Both the position numbers and the translations under genes were made by a program. This document shows, piece after piece, positions 8,005 through 16,022 of a DNA stretch of 64,000 bases. Position 1 is the first letter of the stretch. Every line of letters begins with the position of its first letter. Where the stretch lies: positions 1-64,000 of the forward strand of contig DATGIF010000011.1 in NCBI GenBank assembly GCA_035295845.1. The letters are read 5' to 3'. A model generated the notes under the pieces. The model did not search any database. It was not told the DNA's origin and worked only from the letters and a program-made list of their open reading frames with translations. This DNA is from Palsa-892 sp035295845 (GTDB lineage Bacteria; Pseudomonadota; Alphaproteobacteria; Rhizobiales; Xanthobacteraceae).

Positions 8005-8418
8005 ATGAGCGAAACCAAGCGCTACGCCGGCGGCTGCCTCTGCGGCGCGCTGCGCTGGGAGGCGGACGGCGCGCCGAAATTCATGGGTCACTGCTACTGC
8101 GCCGATTGCCGCAAGGCGTCGGGCGGCGGCTTCATCGGCTTCATGGGATTTGCGGCGGGCGCCGTGCGCTTCACCGGCAAGCCGCGGCAATTCGTATCGA
8201 AGTCCGCGCGCGGGAGCGACGCCGTGCGCAATTTTTGCCCGGCCTGCGGCGGCCTCGTCTTCGGCGGCGAGATCGGCAAGGACGAGACGTTCACGATCTA
8301 CGCGGGCTCGCTCGACGATCCGTCGCTGTTCCGGCCGACGATCGCGATCTTCACCCGCGGCCGTCCAGACTGGGCGGTCATTCCGCCGGGGCTCAGGGTT
8401 TTCGAGGGCGGGATTTAA
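8005..8418 (+). CDS. GFA family (CENP-V/glutathione-dependent formaldehyde-activating-like) zinc protein
   Basis: This 137-residue protein has the zinc-binding cysteine pattern of the GFA family: GGCLCGA (Cys11, Cys13), GHCYCADCRKASG (Cys30, Cys32, Cys35) and NFCPACGG (Cys78, Cys81). The G-x-C-x-C-G-A start and the C-x-x-C-R-K-x-[ST]-G motif are diagnostic. The family includes proteins proposed to help formation of S-hydroxymethylglutathione, but most members have no proven activity. The ATG at 8005 directly precedes the conserved block; a longer frame from 7948 overlaps the HxlR stop and adds unconserved residues. It ends 19 bases before the convergent small membrane protein gene. Confidence 0.85.
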   Translation: MSETKRYAGGCLCGALRWEADGAPKFMGHCYCADCRKASGGGFIGFMGFAAGAVRFTGKPRQFVSKSARGSDAVRNFCPACGGLVFGGEIGKDETFTIYAGSLDDPSLFRPTIAIFTRGRPDWAVIPPGLRVFEGGI

Positions 8419-8437
8419 CGCCGATCCTCGGCGACGG

Positions 8438-8656
8438 CTACTTCCTGGCGCCCACGAGCCCTAAAAGAATTGCGCCGCCGGTCCCGCCCGCGATCGCGCC
8501 GATCGGCATGAAGGTGAAGAAAATCAGCATGCCGCTATAGCCTTCGAAATCGCTCACCTTGAAAATAGATGTGTAGGCGAAGCCGAGCCCGACGCCGATC
8601 GCGGCGCCCAGAAGCGCGCCGAAAATCAATCCGACAAAGGTGAGGAAAACCGGCAT
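8438..8656 (-). CDS. Small two-helix membrane protein, unknown function
   Basis: This 72-residue protein is strongly hydrophobic, with a first membrane helix at about residues 3-25 (glycine/alanine-rich GALLGAAIGVGLGFAY) and a second at about 43-66 (LIFFTFMPIGAIAGG and GAILLGLVG). A short polar loop, SIFKVSDFEGYSG, joins them, and a basic C-terminus (GARK) favours the inside. The glycine-zipper-like spacing in helix 1 suggests helix packing or oligomerisation. I do not recognise a family. It lies on the minus strand between the GFA gene and the MetF-like gene; it may be the last gene of the LLM-MetF transcript. Confidence 0.6.
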   Translation of the reverse strand: MPVFLTFVGLIFGALLGAAIGVGLGFAYTSIFKVSDFEGYSGMLIFFTFMPIGAIAGGTGGAILLGLVGARK

Positions 8657-8675
8657 TGATTAAAGTACCGACGTA

Positions 8676-9599
8676 TCAGGCGGCCTGGCGTACCTGCGAG
8701 ATGATGGTGGGGATCGTGTCGCCGTTCGTCGGGCCCATGATGTGCACGCCGGAAATCCCCTTGATGCTCGCGTAGCGCTCGATCAACTCGAGTGCGATCC
8801 GGCGGCCCTCCGCGACGGGATCGGCGGCGCGTTCCATGCGCTCGATCACGCGGTCGGGGATCACCGTGCCGAAGAGGCGCTCGCGCATCCAGTGCGCGGA
8901 GCGCGCCGATTTCAGCGCCGCGATGCCCACGAGGAAGTGCAGCTTCCCGGCCACGCCGTGATCGGCGAGCGCGCGCATATAGCGCGCGATGAGATCCGCA
9001 TCCATGCAGAACTGCGTCTGGATGAATTCCGCGCCCGCGTTCATCTTGGCGATCAGGCCCGCGGGTTTCCAGCCCGCCGGCGGATCGATCGGCATGTCGG
9101 CGGCGCCGATGAAGAAATCCGCTTTCCCCTTGACCTTGCGGCCGCCCGGAAGCTCGCCGCGCTCGGACAGCGTGCGCGCCGTCTGCATCAGCGCGGTCGG
9201 CGTGAGATCAAAGACGGACTTCGCGTCCGGCTGATCGCCGGCCGAAGGGTCGTCGCCGCGCAGCACGAGGATATTGCGCAGGCCGAGCGCCGCCGCCGCC
9301 ATGAGGTCGCTCTGCAACGCGATGCGGTTCTTGTCGCGGCAAACGAACTGCACGATCGGCTCGATGCCCTCCGCCGCGACGATCGCGGCGGCGGTGATCG
9401 CCGAAATGTGGGGCTGCGCGCCGGCGCCGTCGGTCACGTTGACGGCGTCGGCGGAGCCCACCAAGGGGCGCGCGAGAGAGACCAGGTCCTCGCGCGCGCA
9501 GGAAACCGGCGGCGTGATTTCGGCCGTGATCACGAACTGCCCGGCGGCGAGCTTGTCGCGGAATTTTTGCGGTTTCGCCCGCTGCGAAAAGCCCGGCAT
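8676..9599 (-). CDS. Methylenetetrahydrofolate reductase-like flavoprotein (MetF family)
   Basis: The 307-residue product matches the MTHFR TIM-barrel family: VITAEITPPVS at the N-terminus (with the conserved E), AVNVTDGAGAQPHISAIT, IVQFVCRDKNRIALQSDL and NILVLRGDDPSAGDQ, then AGAEFIQTQFCMDAD in the substrate region. It should bind FAD and reduce methylene-tetrahydrofolate or act in the reverse, oxidative direction on C1 units. The ATG at 9599 overlaps the stop of the upstream LLM oxidoreductase as TGATG, indicating translational coupling. Bacterial MetF for methionine is usually not coupled to an LLM flavoprotein, so a C1-transfer or demethylation role is an attractive inference. Confidence 0.85.
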   Translation of the reverse strand: MPGFSQRAKPQKFRDKLAAGQFVITAEITPPVSCAREDLVSLARPLVGSADAVNVTDGAGAQPHISAITAAAIVAAEGIEPIVQFVCRDKNRIALQSDLMAAAALGLRNILVLRGDDPSAGDQPDAKSVFDLTPTALMQTARTLSERGELPGGRKVKGKADFFIGAADMPIDPPAGWKPAGLIAKMNAGAEFIQTQFCMDADLIARYMRALADHGVAGKLHFLVGIAALKSARSAHWMRERLFGTVIPDRVIERMERAADPVAEGRRIALELIERYASIKGISGVHIMGPTNGDTIPTIISQVRQAA

Positions 9600-10717
9600 C
9601 AGCCCGCTGCCGCCCGCTTGCGGGTGCCGCTCGCCGCGGCATTGATCGCGGGCAGCACTTTTTCCGCCATCAGGATCATCGAGCGGCGCGCAAGCTTGGG
9701 GTCGCGCCAATCCTTGCCGGCGTACAAGAGCGTGCCGAAGTCGCCGATATATTCGCGAAACGCCAGCAACTCGTCGATGACCTTTTGCGGCGAGCCGTAG
9801 ATGACGAGCTCGTTGCAGATGCCGTCGATCGTCACCGCCTCGTCGGGCTGCTCGCGCGAGGTCTTGAAGAGCTCGGCACGGCCGCTTCTAATCAGCTTGG
9901 TCGCGAGCTGGTTGTAATAAAAGCGATAGGGGCTTTGCGCCGAGGTCGCGTATTCTTTCGCCGTCTTGTCGTCGTCGGCGACGAAGATGCTTTTGGCGAC
10001 GCGCCAGTTGGCGGGATCGGCGCGGCGGCCGGCGCGCTCGCAGCCTTCGGCGTATTTCGGCCAGTGGCTCTTCACCCAGGCCGGCATCAGGAAGTTCGCC
10101 GAGATCGGATCCCAGCCGCGCGCCGCGGCTTCGGTGACGCCCTTCGAGAACGGCGCCACCGCCGTCACCACGATCGGCGGATGCGGCTTCTGAAACGGCT
10201 TCGGCAGGAAGCCCTGGCCGAGTTCGGGGATGAATTGCTTCTCGACCGAGATATTCCAGTATTTGCCCTTGAGATTGTACGGCGGCTCGCCGGCCCAGAT
10301 CGCGAGCACTTGGTTGATCGCCTCGAGGAACATGGCGTTACGGTCGGCCTCGAGATTGCCGAACGCTTCCGCGTCGGAAAGCAATCCGCCGGGGCTGATG
10401 CCGAAGATGAAGCGGCCGTCGAGGAGATGGTCGAGCATGGCGATCTGCGAGGCGACCGCCGCCGGGTGCGTGTTCGGCAAATTCACCGTGCCGGTGCCGA
10501 GCTTGATGCGCTTCGTCGCCTGCGCCAGCGTGGCGATGAACATCGCGCAGGAGGTGATGTTCTCGGCGCGGTCGGTGGCGTGCTCGCCCACATAGCCTTC
10601 GGCAAAGCCGAGCTCGTCCGCGAGCACGAAGGCTTCCCGATCCTCGCGCAAGGACTGGCGCCAGTCCTTGTCGAGCGGATGGATGGGCATGGTGAAAAAG
10701 CCGAGCTGCATCGGCAT
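9599..10717 (-). CDS. LLM class flavin-dependent oxidoreductase
   Basis: This protein of about 372 residues is a luciferase-like monooxygenase. It begins MQLGFFTMPIHP, then has LADELGFAEGYVGEHATDR, KRIKLGTGTVNLPNTHP, VASQIAMLDHLLDGRFIFGISPG and PPIVVTAVAPFSKGVTEAAARGW, the usual blocks of the family's TIM barrel with F420 or FMN. These enzymes oxidise small substrates with reduced flavin, which a partner supplies. Three starts are close together (TTG 10723, ATG 10717, ATG 10711); the middle one gives reasonable spacing to a GGAG site. It is the first gene of the LLM-MetF unit and is divergent from a LysR regulator 106 bases away that probably controls it. Confidence 0.88.
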   Translation of the reverse strand: MPMQLGFFTMPIHPLDKDWRQSLREDREAFVLADELGFAEGYVGEHATDRAENITSCAMFIATLAQATKRIKLGTGTVNLPNTHPAAVASQIAMLDHLLDGRFIFGISPGGLLSDAEAFGNLEADRNAMFLEAINQVLAIWAGEPPYNLKGKYWNISVEKQFIPELGQGFLPKPFQKPHPPIVVTAVAPFSKGVTEAAARGWDPISANFLMPAWVKSHWPKYAEGCERAGRRADPANWRVAKSIFVADDDKTAKEYATSAQSPYRFYYNQLATKLIRSGRAELFKTSREQPDEAVTIDGICNELVIYGSPQKVIDELLAFREYIGDFGTLLYAGKDWRDPKLARRSMILMAEKVLPAINAAASGTRKRAAAG

Positions 10718-10809
10718 CCCCAACTCGTTTCTCCGGCTCCCCCGCCGGTTTCGTTAAAAATGTAGGGGATTGGCCGCCTTCATTTGAAATAATATCTTTG
10801 ATGGATTAT

Positions 10810-10826
10810 CATTAGAATTTCTAATG
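10810..10826. promoter_or_regulatory. Probable LysR operator overlapping the regulator's own start codon
   Basis: CATTAGAATTTCTAATG is an inverted repeat with two perfect 8-base arms and a one-base spacer; it contains the T-N11-A core of LysR-type sites. Its last three bases are the ATG of the LysR gene. The position suits autorepression, and the flanking AT-rich stretch (10780-10815) is the likely divergent promoter for the LLM-MetF genes. Confidence 0.65.
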
Positions 10827-11783
10827 AGCGAACAATTGAGCCTCCGCCAGGTCCGCGCCGTCATCGCCGTCTGCGAGGAGGGCTCGTTTACACGCGCCGC
10901 TCTGCGCGAAAATGCCACCCAATCCGGCATCTCCCAGCACATCGCCGCGGTCGAGCGCGCGACCGGCGTCAAGCTCTTCGAGCGCTCGGCGAAGGGCGTG
11001 CGGCCGACGCCCGCGGGCAGCCGCTACTATCGCCGCTGCATCGAGGCGATCGGCACGTTGCAGACGGCGGGCGAAGAAATGCGCGCGCTTGCCGGCCGCG
11101 TTTCCGGCAATCTCCGCATCGGGCTGATGCCGACTTTCACGCGCGCCGCACTCGCTCCGGCGCTGAAGGACTACGTGCGCGACTACCCCGACGTGAAGCT
11201 CAAGATCGTCGAGGGCTACAGCGCCGTGCTCACCGACATGGTGCTCGCCGAGGAACTCGACTTCGCCGTGGTGCCCACTTTCGAAGGTCGCGTCGGCCTG
11301 AAGTCGCGGCTCTTGGCGCGCGATCGTGAAATGCTGATCTCGGGCCGCGCCCGCGGCTTCAGGCCGCTCGTGCCGATGCGCCTTGCCGATTGCGTGCCGC
11401 TGAAAATCGTCGTGCCCGGCCCGCACAACATCCGCCGGCGCAATCTCGAAACCTATTTTCAAACCAACGGCATTCCGATCGAGGATACGATCGAGATGGA
11501 CGCGATGATCGGCACGCTCGAATTCGTCGCCCACTCGGATTGGGTCACCGTGCTGCCGGGCATCATCTGCATCAACGATGTCGGCCGCGGCGAACTCGTC
11601 GTCAACCCGATTGTCGACCCGCCGCTCTTCGCCGAATTCGTGGTGATCGCGCCGGCGCGCCGTCCGCTCGGCGGCGAGGCGAAGCTATTCCTCGACCGCA
11701 TCGAGGACGAGATCGCGGCCATCCGCACGCGCTGGAAGGAAAAAATTCACGCGCGCACCCGCCAGACCCCACGAAAAAATTAG
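10824..11783 (+). CDS. LysR family transcriptional regulator
   Basis: The 319-residue product has the LysR helix-turn-helix at residues about 4-62 (LSLRQVRAVIAVCEEGSF, then ATQSGISQHIAAVERATGVKLFER). The usual effector-binding domain follows from about residue 90 (GNLRIGLMPTFTRAALAPAL). The spacing SAKGVRPTPAG is typical of the linker start. It is divergent from the LLM-MetF pair, and a strong palindrome overlaps its start codon, so autoregulation and control of the pair are likely. The inducer is unknown. The C-terminus is extended with basic residues (KEKIHARTRQTPRKN). The gene ends 9 bases before a convergent methyltransferase gene. Confidence 0.9.
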   Translation: MSEQLSLRQVRAVIAVCEEGSFTRAALRENATQSGISQHIAAVERATGVKLFERSAKGVRPTPAGSRYYRRCIEAIGTLQTAGEEMRALAGRVSGNLRIGLMPTFTRAALAPALKDYVRDYPDVKLKIVEGYSAVLTDMVLAEELDFAVVPTFEGRVGLKSRLLARDREMLISGRARGFRPLVPMRLADCVPLKIVVPGPHNIRRRNLETYFQTNGIPIEDTIEMDAMIGTLEFVAHSDWVTVLPGIICINDVGRGELVVNPIVDPPLFAEFVVIAPARRPLGGEAKLFLDRIEDEIAAIRTRWKEKIHARTRQTPRKN

Positions 11784-11792
11784 GGCGCAGAC

Positions 11793-12482
11793 TCATTTCC
11801 TGGCTGAAACAATCACCGACGCGCCAAAGATCAGATATTCCACCCGGATATCCGAGAACTTGTTGGCCCGAAGCGCGCGCGTCAATTCATCGACCCAGCG
11901 AGTTTTTGCAAGCAAAAGCGGAAGGTCGCGGAAAGCAACTTCCCACTCGGGATATTTCCATTTTCCATAGGTCTGCAGAAACTTGAAGTGCAGCTTCCAA
12001 AATCCAACGAACAGCGGGTTGGTTGGACGCGTGAGTTCATGCGCGACGAAGACGCCGCCCTCACGCAGCATTGTTCGCGCGTGCGCCACCAAAAGATCGA
12101 GGTCGACATATTTGGCTAGATAGTCGGACACGATGCAATCGAATTCCCCGTCCAAAATCACGTCTTCCGCTCTTCCCTGAATAAATTCGACATTGGTCAA
12201 TCGCAGATCGCGCGCCTTTTTTCTGGCGATGTTCAGATACTCCGCCTGAAGTTCGACGCCGATCACGCGGCCCTTGGGAAAGCGCCGTGCAATTTTAAAA
12301 GTCAGAATACCGGTGCCGCAGGCCTGCTCGATGATGCGGTTGGATGTCTTCGGTATTTTATGGAGGAGCTTGCGTTTCCACCAACCGTCAAGCCCCAGGG
12401 TCGAGAAGCTGGCGATTCGATCGTAGCTGGCGGCATTACCCGAGAAAAACTGCTCGGCCAACGCTTCGCGATGTTTACTCAT
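11793..12482 (-). CDS. Class I SAM-dependent methyltransferase
   Basis: This 229-residue methyltransferase has motif I as IEQACGTGILTF (ACGTG at residues 54-58), followed by RVIGVELQAEYLNIARKKA and the post-motif VEFIQGRAEDVILDGEFDCIV. The alanine in place of the usual first glycine of GxGxG is tolerated in the family. The N-terminal helix with FFSGNAASYDRIAS resembles UbiE/MenG-type enzymes that methylate lipophilic quinone or phospholipid acceptors. The C-terminal half has an amphipathic FWKLHFKFLQTYGKWKYPEW region that may contact membranes. I choose the ATG at 12482 because a GAGG site lies about 6 bases upstream; a longer frame begins at 12503. Acceptor unknown. Confidence 0.8.
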   Translation of the reverse strand: MSKHREALAEQFFSGNAASYDRIASFSTLGLDGWWKRKLLHKIPKTSNRIIEQACGTGILTFKIARRFPKGRVIGVELQAEYLNIARKKARDLRLTNVEFIQGRAEDVILDGEFDCIVSDYLAKYVDLDLLVAHARTMLREGGVFVAHELTRPTNPLFVGFWKLHFKFLQTYGKWKYPEWEVAFRDLPLLLAKTRWVDELTRALRANKFSDIRVEYLIFGASVIVSARK

Positions 12483-12615
12483 CGGGCGCCTCAGTCTTGA
12501 CACAACAGCGAAACGGAAAAGCCGGTTTCACTAGAGAGTAGATCGACAAATCGGTTCAGTTTCGGATATCGAGTAGTGCAGTCATCCGGGGCTAGAAAAC
12601 AAGGGATCGATCAAG

Positions 12616-13476
12616 ATGCTGCCGCGCAGGTTCGCTGCGGGATATGCGGGTGCCGCAATTCTGGCGGCCGCGATTTGCAACGGGCCATGCAATTCCGCTC
12701 ATGCGCAAGGCCGGCTCAACGCCGAATATACCGCCTCAATCGCCGGCATTCCGGTCGGAAACGGAGTTTGGACCGTTACCATCGGCGATAAGGAATACAC
12801 GGCGGAAGTGACCGGGCGCGTAGCCGGCTTGCTGAGTTGGGTCACGTCAGGGGAAGGCTCGATTGTTGCGCAAGGCACGGTCAACCGCGGACATCTGTCG
12901 GCGACGGATTACGCGGCGGACGTGAAATATTCAGTGGGCATAAAGTCCAAAAAATTTGCCGCGGTAAGAATGAAGATCGAGTCCCGAACGGTGAAGGATC
13001 TCGCGGTCGAAGCCTCGGATCCGCCAAATAGAAAAAATATTCCCGTTACCGAAGAGCATAAACGCGGCATTGTCGATCCGATCACCGCTTCGCTGATACC
13101 GGTCGCTGGCACAGGCGAGGCCTTAACGCCTCGCGCGTGCGAACAGACACTGCCGGTCTTCGATGGCAACCACCGTTTTAATCTGGCGCTGTCGTTCAAG
13201 CGAATGGAAGACGTTCAGACCGACCAAGGGTATCGCGGGCCGGCGGTGGTGTGCGGCGTGAATTACCAGCCGATCGCGGGCTACAATCCCGATCGCTCCA
13301 CGATCAAATATCTCATGAATAACCGGGACATGGAGATCTGGCTGACGCCGATTGCCGGCACGCGCATCCTCGCGCCATTTCGTATCTCGGTCCCAACGAA
13401 AGTTGGCATTGCGGTGCTGCAGGCGAAGCAGTTCGTCACGGTCCCGCAAGAGCCGGGTAAGCCCACGTCACATTGA
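12616..13476 (+). CDS. DUF3108 domain-containing periplasmic protein
   Basis: The 286-residue protein starts with a signal peptide (hydrophobic core about residues 8-25, cleavage after AHA near residue 30). The mature part matches the alphaproteobacterial DUF3108 family: LNAEYTASIAGIPVGNGVWT, VTGRVAGLLSWVTSGEGS, the VDPITASLIPV segment, CEQTLPVFDGNHRFNL, and GYRGPAVVCGVNYQPIAGY near the C-terminal part. The family is predicted to be a periplasmic beta-rich fold of unknown function, often essential-looking in Rhizobiales. A GGGA site precedes the ATG. Upstream is a 133-base gap from the divergent methyltransferase gene. Confidence 0.8.
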   Translation: MLPRRFAAGYAGAAILAAAICNGPCNSAHAQGRLNAEYTASIAGIPVGNGVWTVTIGDKEYTAEVTGRVAGLLSWVTSGEGSIVAQGTVNRGHLSATDYAADVKYSVGIKSKKFAAVRMKIESRTVKDLAVEASDPPNRKNIPVTEEHKRGIVDPITASLIPVAGTGEALTPRACEQTLPVFDGNHRFNLALSFKRMEDVQTDQGYRGPAVVCGVNYQPIAGYNPDRSTIKYLMNNRDMEIWLTPIAGTRILAPFRISVPTKVGIAVLQAKQFVTVPQEPGKPTSH

Positions 13477-13477
13477 T

Positions 13478-13510
13478 GCGCGCCTACGGAACGATCGTTC
13501 GGTGGCGCGC
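13478..13510. terminator. Two-stage hairpin between convergent genes
   Basis: GCGCGCC at 13478-13484 pairs with GGCGCGC at 13504-13510, and between them GAACGATCGTTC is itself self-complementary. It lies immediately after the DUF3108 stop and reaches the stop codon of the convergent GST gene. There is no T run, so any terminator function would be through structure or bidirectional stalling. Confidence 0.4.
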
Positions 13511-14166
13511 TAGTGCCCGATTTTCGCGGGCGCGCCCGGCTGTTTCAGCGGGTGCGCTTTCGCGAACGTCTCTTCCTTGAGACAGGCTTCCGTGATGCGC
13601 GCGACGTTGGGGTAAGGCGCGGGCCCGCGATCGAAGAACTCGCCGCCGACCGAATGGCTGACGAGACAGATGTCGGCGAGCGTGATCGCGTCGCCGCAGC
13701 AAAAGCGCCCCGTCACGCCATCATTTGCCAAATGTGTTTCCAGGGCCTTGTAGCCTTCGGTGAACCAGTGCCGGATCCATTGCAGCCGCGCCGGCTCATC
13801 CAGTTTGAATTCCTGCTCAAGGAAATTGCGGATGCGCGGAACGATCAACGGATGCGCATCGCAGGCGACGATCCCCGCCATCCCCCGCACCCACGCCCGC
13901 GCGCGGGCGTCCTTCGGCAGAAGTGCCGGCTTCGGATGCGTCTCTTCGAGATATTCCAGAATCGCCAGCGACTGAAACAGGATCGGTCCCTTGCCGTCAT
14001 CAAGGGCGGGAATGAGCATTTGCGGATTGACCCGGCGAAAAGCGTCCGTACATTGCTCGCCCTTCAGGATGTTGACCTGCACCACCTCCGCTTCGATCGC
14101 CTTGATGTTGAGTGCGATCCGCACGCGGAACGAGGCGAGCGAGCGCCAGAACGAAAAAAACTTCAT
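13510..14166 (-). CDS. Glutathione S-transferase, maleylacetoacetate-isomerase-like (zeta class)
   Basis: This 218-residue GST has the zeta-class start KFFSFWRSLASFRVRIALNIK (compare the S-S-x-x-x-R-V-R-I-A-L motif of maleylacetoacetate isomerases). The glutathione-binding VNPQMLIPALDDG and FQSLAILEYLEETHP motifs follow, then a helical C-terminal domain with FCCGDAITLADICLVSHS. The Ser of the SLASFR motif is the expected catalytic residue. Zeta GSTs isomerise maleylacetoacetate or maleylpyruvate to the fumaryl isomers in aromatic degradation. The ATG at 14166 has GGAG upstream. It is the last gene of the VOC-dioxygenase-GST group, which supports a role in ring-cleavage metabolism; whether the actual substrate is a maleyl compound is not established. 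Confidence 0.85.
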   Translation of the reverse strand: MKFFSFWRSLASFRVRIALNIKAIEAEVVQVNILKGEQCTDAFRRVNPQMLIPALDDGKGPILFQSLAILEYLEETHPKPALLPKDARARAWVRGMAGIVACDAHPLIVPRIRNFLEQEFKLDEPARLQWIRHWFTEGYKALETHLANDGVTGRFCCGDAITLADICLVSHSVGGEFFDRGPAPYPNVARITEACLKEETFAKAHPLKQPGAPAKIGH

Positions 14167-14186
14167 GAAAATGCTCCGCGCCCCGA

Positions 14187-15044
14187 TCAGACCGCTTGCA
14201 GCGTGAAATCGTATTTCACGTCGTAAAATGGCGTGTTGCTCGTCTCGCCGGTGGGGGTGCGGCCGTCGGGCCTCTTCTCGAAATTCACGATCAACGGCTC
14301 CTTCACGCCAAAGACGACATCGCTGTCGATGTACTGGTCGCCCTTCTGGAAGATGTGGGTGATGATGCGGTGATAGCCCGGCGCCTCGACGAGGAAATGA
14401 ATATGCGCCGGCCGCATGTGGCTGATCTTGGTGCGCCCCATGAGTTCGCCGATCGTGCCGTCCATCGGGATCGTGTAGCCGATCGGCGCCACCGTGCGGA
14501 TGACGTAAGAACCGTCGGGGCCCGAGCGGTAGATCGCGCGCAGCCATGGGCCGTCGGTGTCGCGTTGCGCTTCGTAAAGCCCGTCGCCGTCGGTCTGCCA
14601 CACGTCGAGGACCGCGCCCTTGATCGGCTTGCCGTCGAGGCCGCGTACGAAGCCGGAAACGAAACACGGGATGCCCGGCGCGCCGTCCGCCATATTGGCG
14701 CCGTTCGCAAGCTCCGGCGAATCGTGCACGTGGAACGGTCCGGTGACGGTCGTGGGCGTGGCACCGGTGGCGAGCCGGTGATTGATCGCGTCGACGAGCA
14801 TCGACACGCCGAGCACGTCGGAAGCGAGGATGAACTCCTGGCGCTTGTCGTTGCACATCTTGCCGGTGCGCGTGAGCCAATCGATCGCAGTCGCCCATTC
14901 CGCCTCGGTGAGCTCGACCTCGCGCACGAAGCCGTGCAGATGCTTGATCAGCGAGGTCATGATCTGGCGGAGCCGCGCGTCCGGAATGTTCTTCCACCGC
15001 TCGATCGCGATATCGGTAAGGTTGCTTTCCGTCACAAAGGGCAT
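14187..15044 (-). CDS. Intradiol ring-cleavage dioxygenase (catechol/hydroxyquinol 1,2-dioxygenase family)
   Basis: The 285-residue enzyme shows all four ferric-iron ligands of intradiol dioxygenases by pattern: Tyr157 (DGDGLYEAQ), Tyr190 (APIGYTIP), His214 and His216 (RPAHIHFLV). The N-terminal helical domain (LRQIMTSLIKHLHGFVREVELTEAEW) is the dimerisation domain of the catechol and hydroxyquinol branch, and DVWQTDGDGLY is the conserved fold motif. It should open a catechol or hydroxyquinol between the two hydroxyls with O2, giving a muconate or maleylacetate. The ATG at 15044 follows a GGGAAGAG site. It lies between a VOC protein and a maleylacetoacetate-isomerase-like GST on the same strand. 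Confidence 0.9.
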   Translation of the reverse strand: MPFVTESNLTDIAIERWKNIPDARLRQIMTSLIKHLHGFVREVELTEAEWATAIDWLTRTGKMCNDKRQEFILASDVLGVSMLVDAINHRLATGATPTTVTGPFHVHDSPELANGANMADGAPGIPCFVSGFVRGLDGKPIKGAVLDVWQTDGDGLYEAQRDTDGPWLRAIYRSGPDGSYVIRTVAPIGYTIPMDGTIGELMGRTKISHMRPAHIHFLVEAPGYHRIITHIFQKGDQYIDSDVVFGVKEPLIVNFEKRPDGRTPTGETSNTPFYDVKYDFTLQAV

Positions 15045-15076
15045 GGCTCTTCCCTGCTCGCGCGATTTTTTACGGC

Positions 15077-15541
15077 TTAGTTGGGCGCGGTCATTTCCGA
15101 GGCCATCACCGCGGCTTTGCGGCCCTTGGCTTCGGCGGCGGCGAAGTTGAGTTCGACCTTCACGCCGTTGGGATCGAACAGAAAGAGCTGGTAGAGGCTC
15201 TGGTCGTCGACGCGGCGCTCCTTGAACTCGATGTTCAGTTTTTTCAGATGCGCGATCAAGTCGTCGAGGCCGCTGGCGCGAAACGCGACATGATCGATCA
15301 CGCCCGAACCCTTGGTCACCTGCGATTCCTGGCCGAGATACTTCATCCGGTTGTCGGAGACCTTGCCGCCGCCGGTGGTGAGATGCAGCACATCCTGGTC
15401 GCCGAGATAGAGCCAGTAGACCGGAAACTTGAAATCCGGATGCGGGCCGACCTTGAAGCCCAGCACCTTCACGTACCAGTCCTTGGTCGCCTCGATGTCC
15501 TCCGCCTGGATCAGGAAGTGCTCCATGAAGGAAAGCGGCAT
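15077..15541 (-). CDS. VOC family (glyoxalase/dioxygenase fold) protein
   Basis: This 154-residue protein has two beta-alpha-beta-beta-beta units of the vicinal-oxygen-chelate fold: MEHFLIQAEDIEATKDWYVKVLGFKVGP, then VIDHVAFRASGLDDLIAHLK with FLFDPNGVKVELNF at the end. Candidate metal ligands are His8, His94-type and the final Glu (VELNF). Such proteins include lyases, ring-cleaving dioxygenases and resistance proteins. A strong GAGGAGG site precedes the ATG at 15541, so I do not use the internal Met. It heads the minus-strand group that continues with the intradiol dioxygenase and the GST, so a role in processing an aromatic intermediate is likely but unproven. Confidence 0.82.
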   Translation of the reverse strand: MPLSFMEHFLIQAEDIEATKDWYVKVLGFKVGPHPDFKFPVYWLYLGDQDVLHLTTGGGKVSDNRMKYLGQESQVTKGSGVIDHVAFRASGLDDLIAHLKKLNIEFKERRVDDQSLYQLFLFDPNGVKVELNFAAAEAKGRKAAVMASEMTAPN

Positions 15542-15650
15542 GATATCCTCCTCGTAAATTTCACATTTTGCGCTTCGCGGTTTTCCCCGCGATTGCAGCG
15601 ATGTCGGGGCCAGTTTCCGCCCATCCGAAGTTTCTGTCCAGGAGCAAGCA

Positions 15651-15956
15651 ATGCCCGCCTATTGGGTTGCCCGCGCCAAGATCAACGATCCGGTCGAATA
15701 CAAGAAATACACCGATCGCGTGCCCGAAATCATAGCAAAGTACGGAGGCCGGACGCTCGCCCGCGGCGGCCGCTTCCAGCGCATGGAGGGGCCGGACAAG
15801 TTCCACCGCTTCATCGTCATCGAATTTCCGACTTTCGATCAAGCCGTGACCTGCTTCACCTCGAAGGAATACGATGAAGCGGCGGCTTTCCGCCGCGGTG
15901 GCGCCGGCGAGGTCGAGACCATCATCGTCGAGGGCGGCGACGCGACAACCATCTGA
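15651..15956 (+). CDS. DUF1330 domain-containing protein
   Basis: The 101-residue product is a DUF1330 protein: MPAYWVARAKINDPVEYKKYTDRVPEII, then GGRTLARGGRFQRMEG, RFIVIEFPTFDQAVTCFTSKEYDEAAAFR. This is a dimeric alpha/beta barrel (ferredoxin-like) fold common in proteobacteria, with no agreed enzymatic function. The ATG at 15651 has an AGGAG site. It is divergent from the VOC-dioxygenase-GST operon, with a 109-base gap between them, which fits co-regulation but is not evidence of function. It is followed by the ABC-transporter binding-protein gene 103 bases later, but the direct repeats before that gene suggest a separate promoter. Confidence 0.88.
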   Translation: MPAYWVARAKINDPVEYKKYTDRVPEIIAKYGGRTLARGGRFQRMEGPDKFHRFIVIEFPTFDQAVTCFTSKEYDEAAAFRRGGAGEVETIIVEGGDATTI

Positions 15957-16022
15957 ACGCGGCGCAGCAATCCCAATAAAGTTCTGGCCTCGATGCGCCG
16001 ATTACGCCTAAGATATTCAAAA

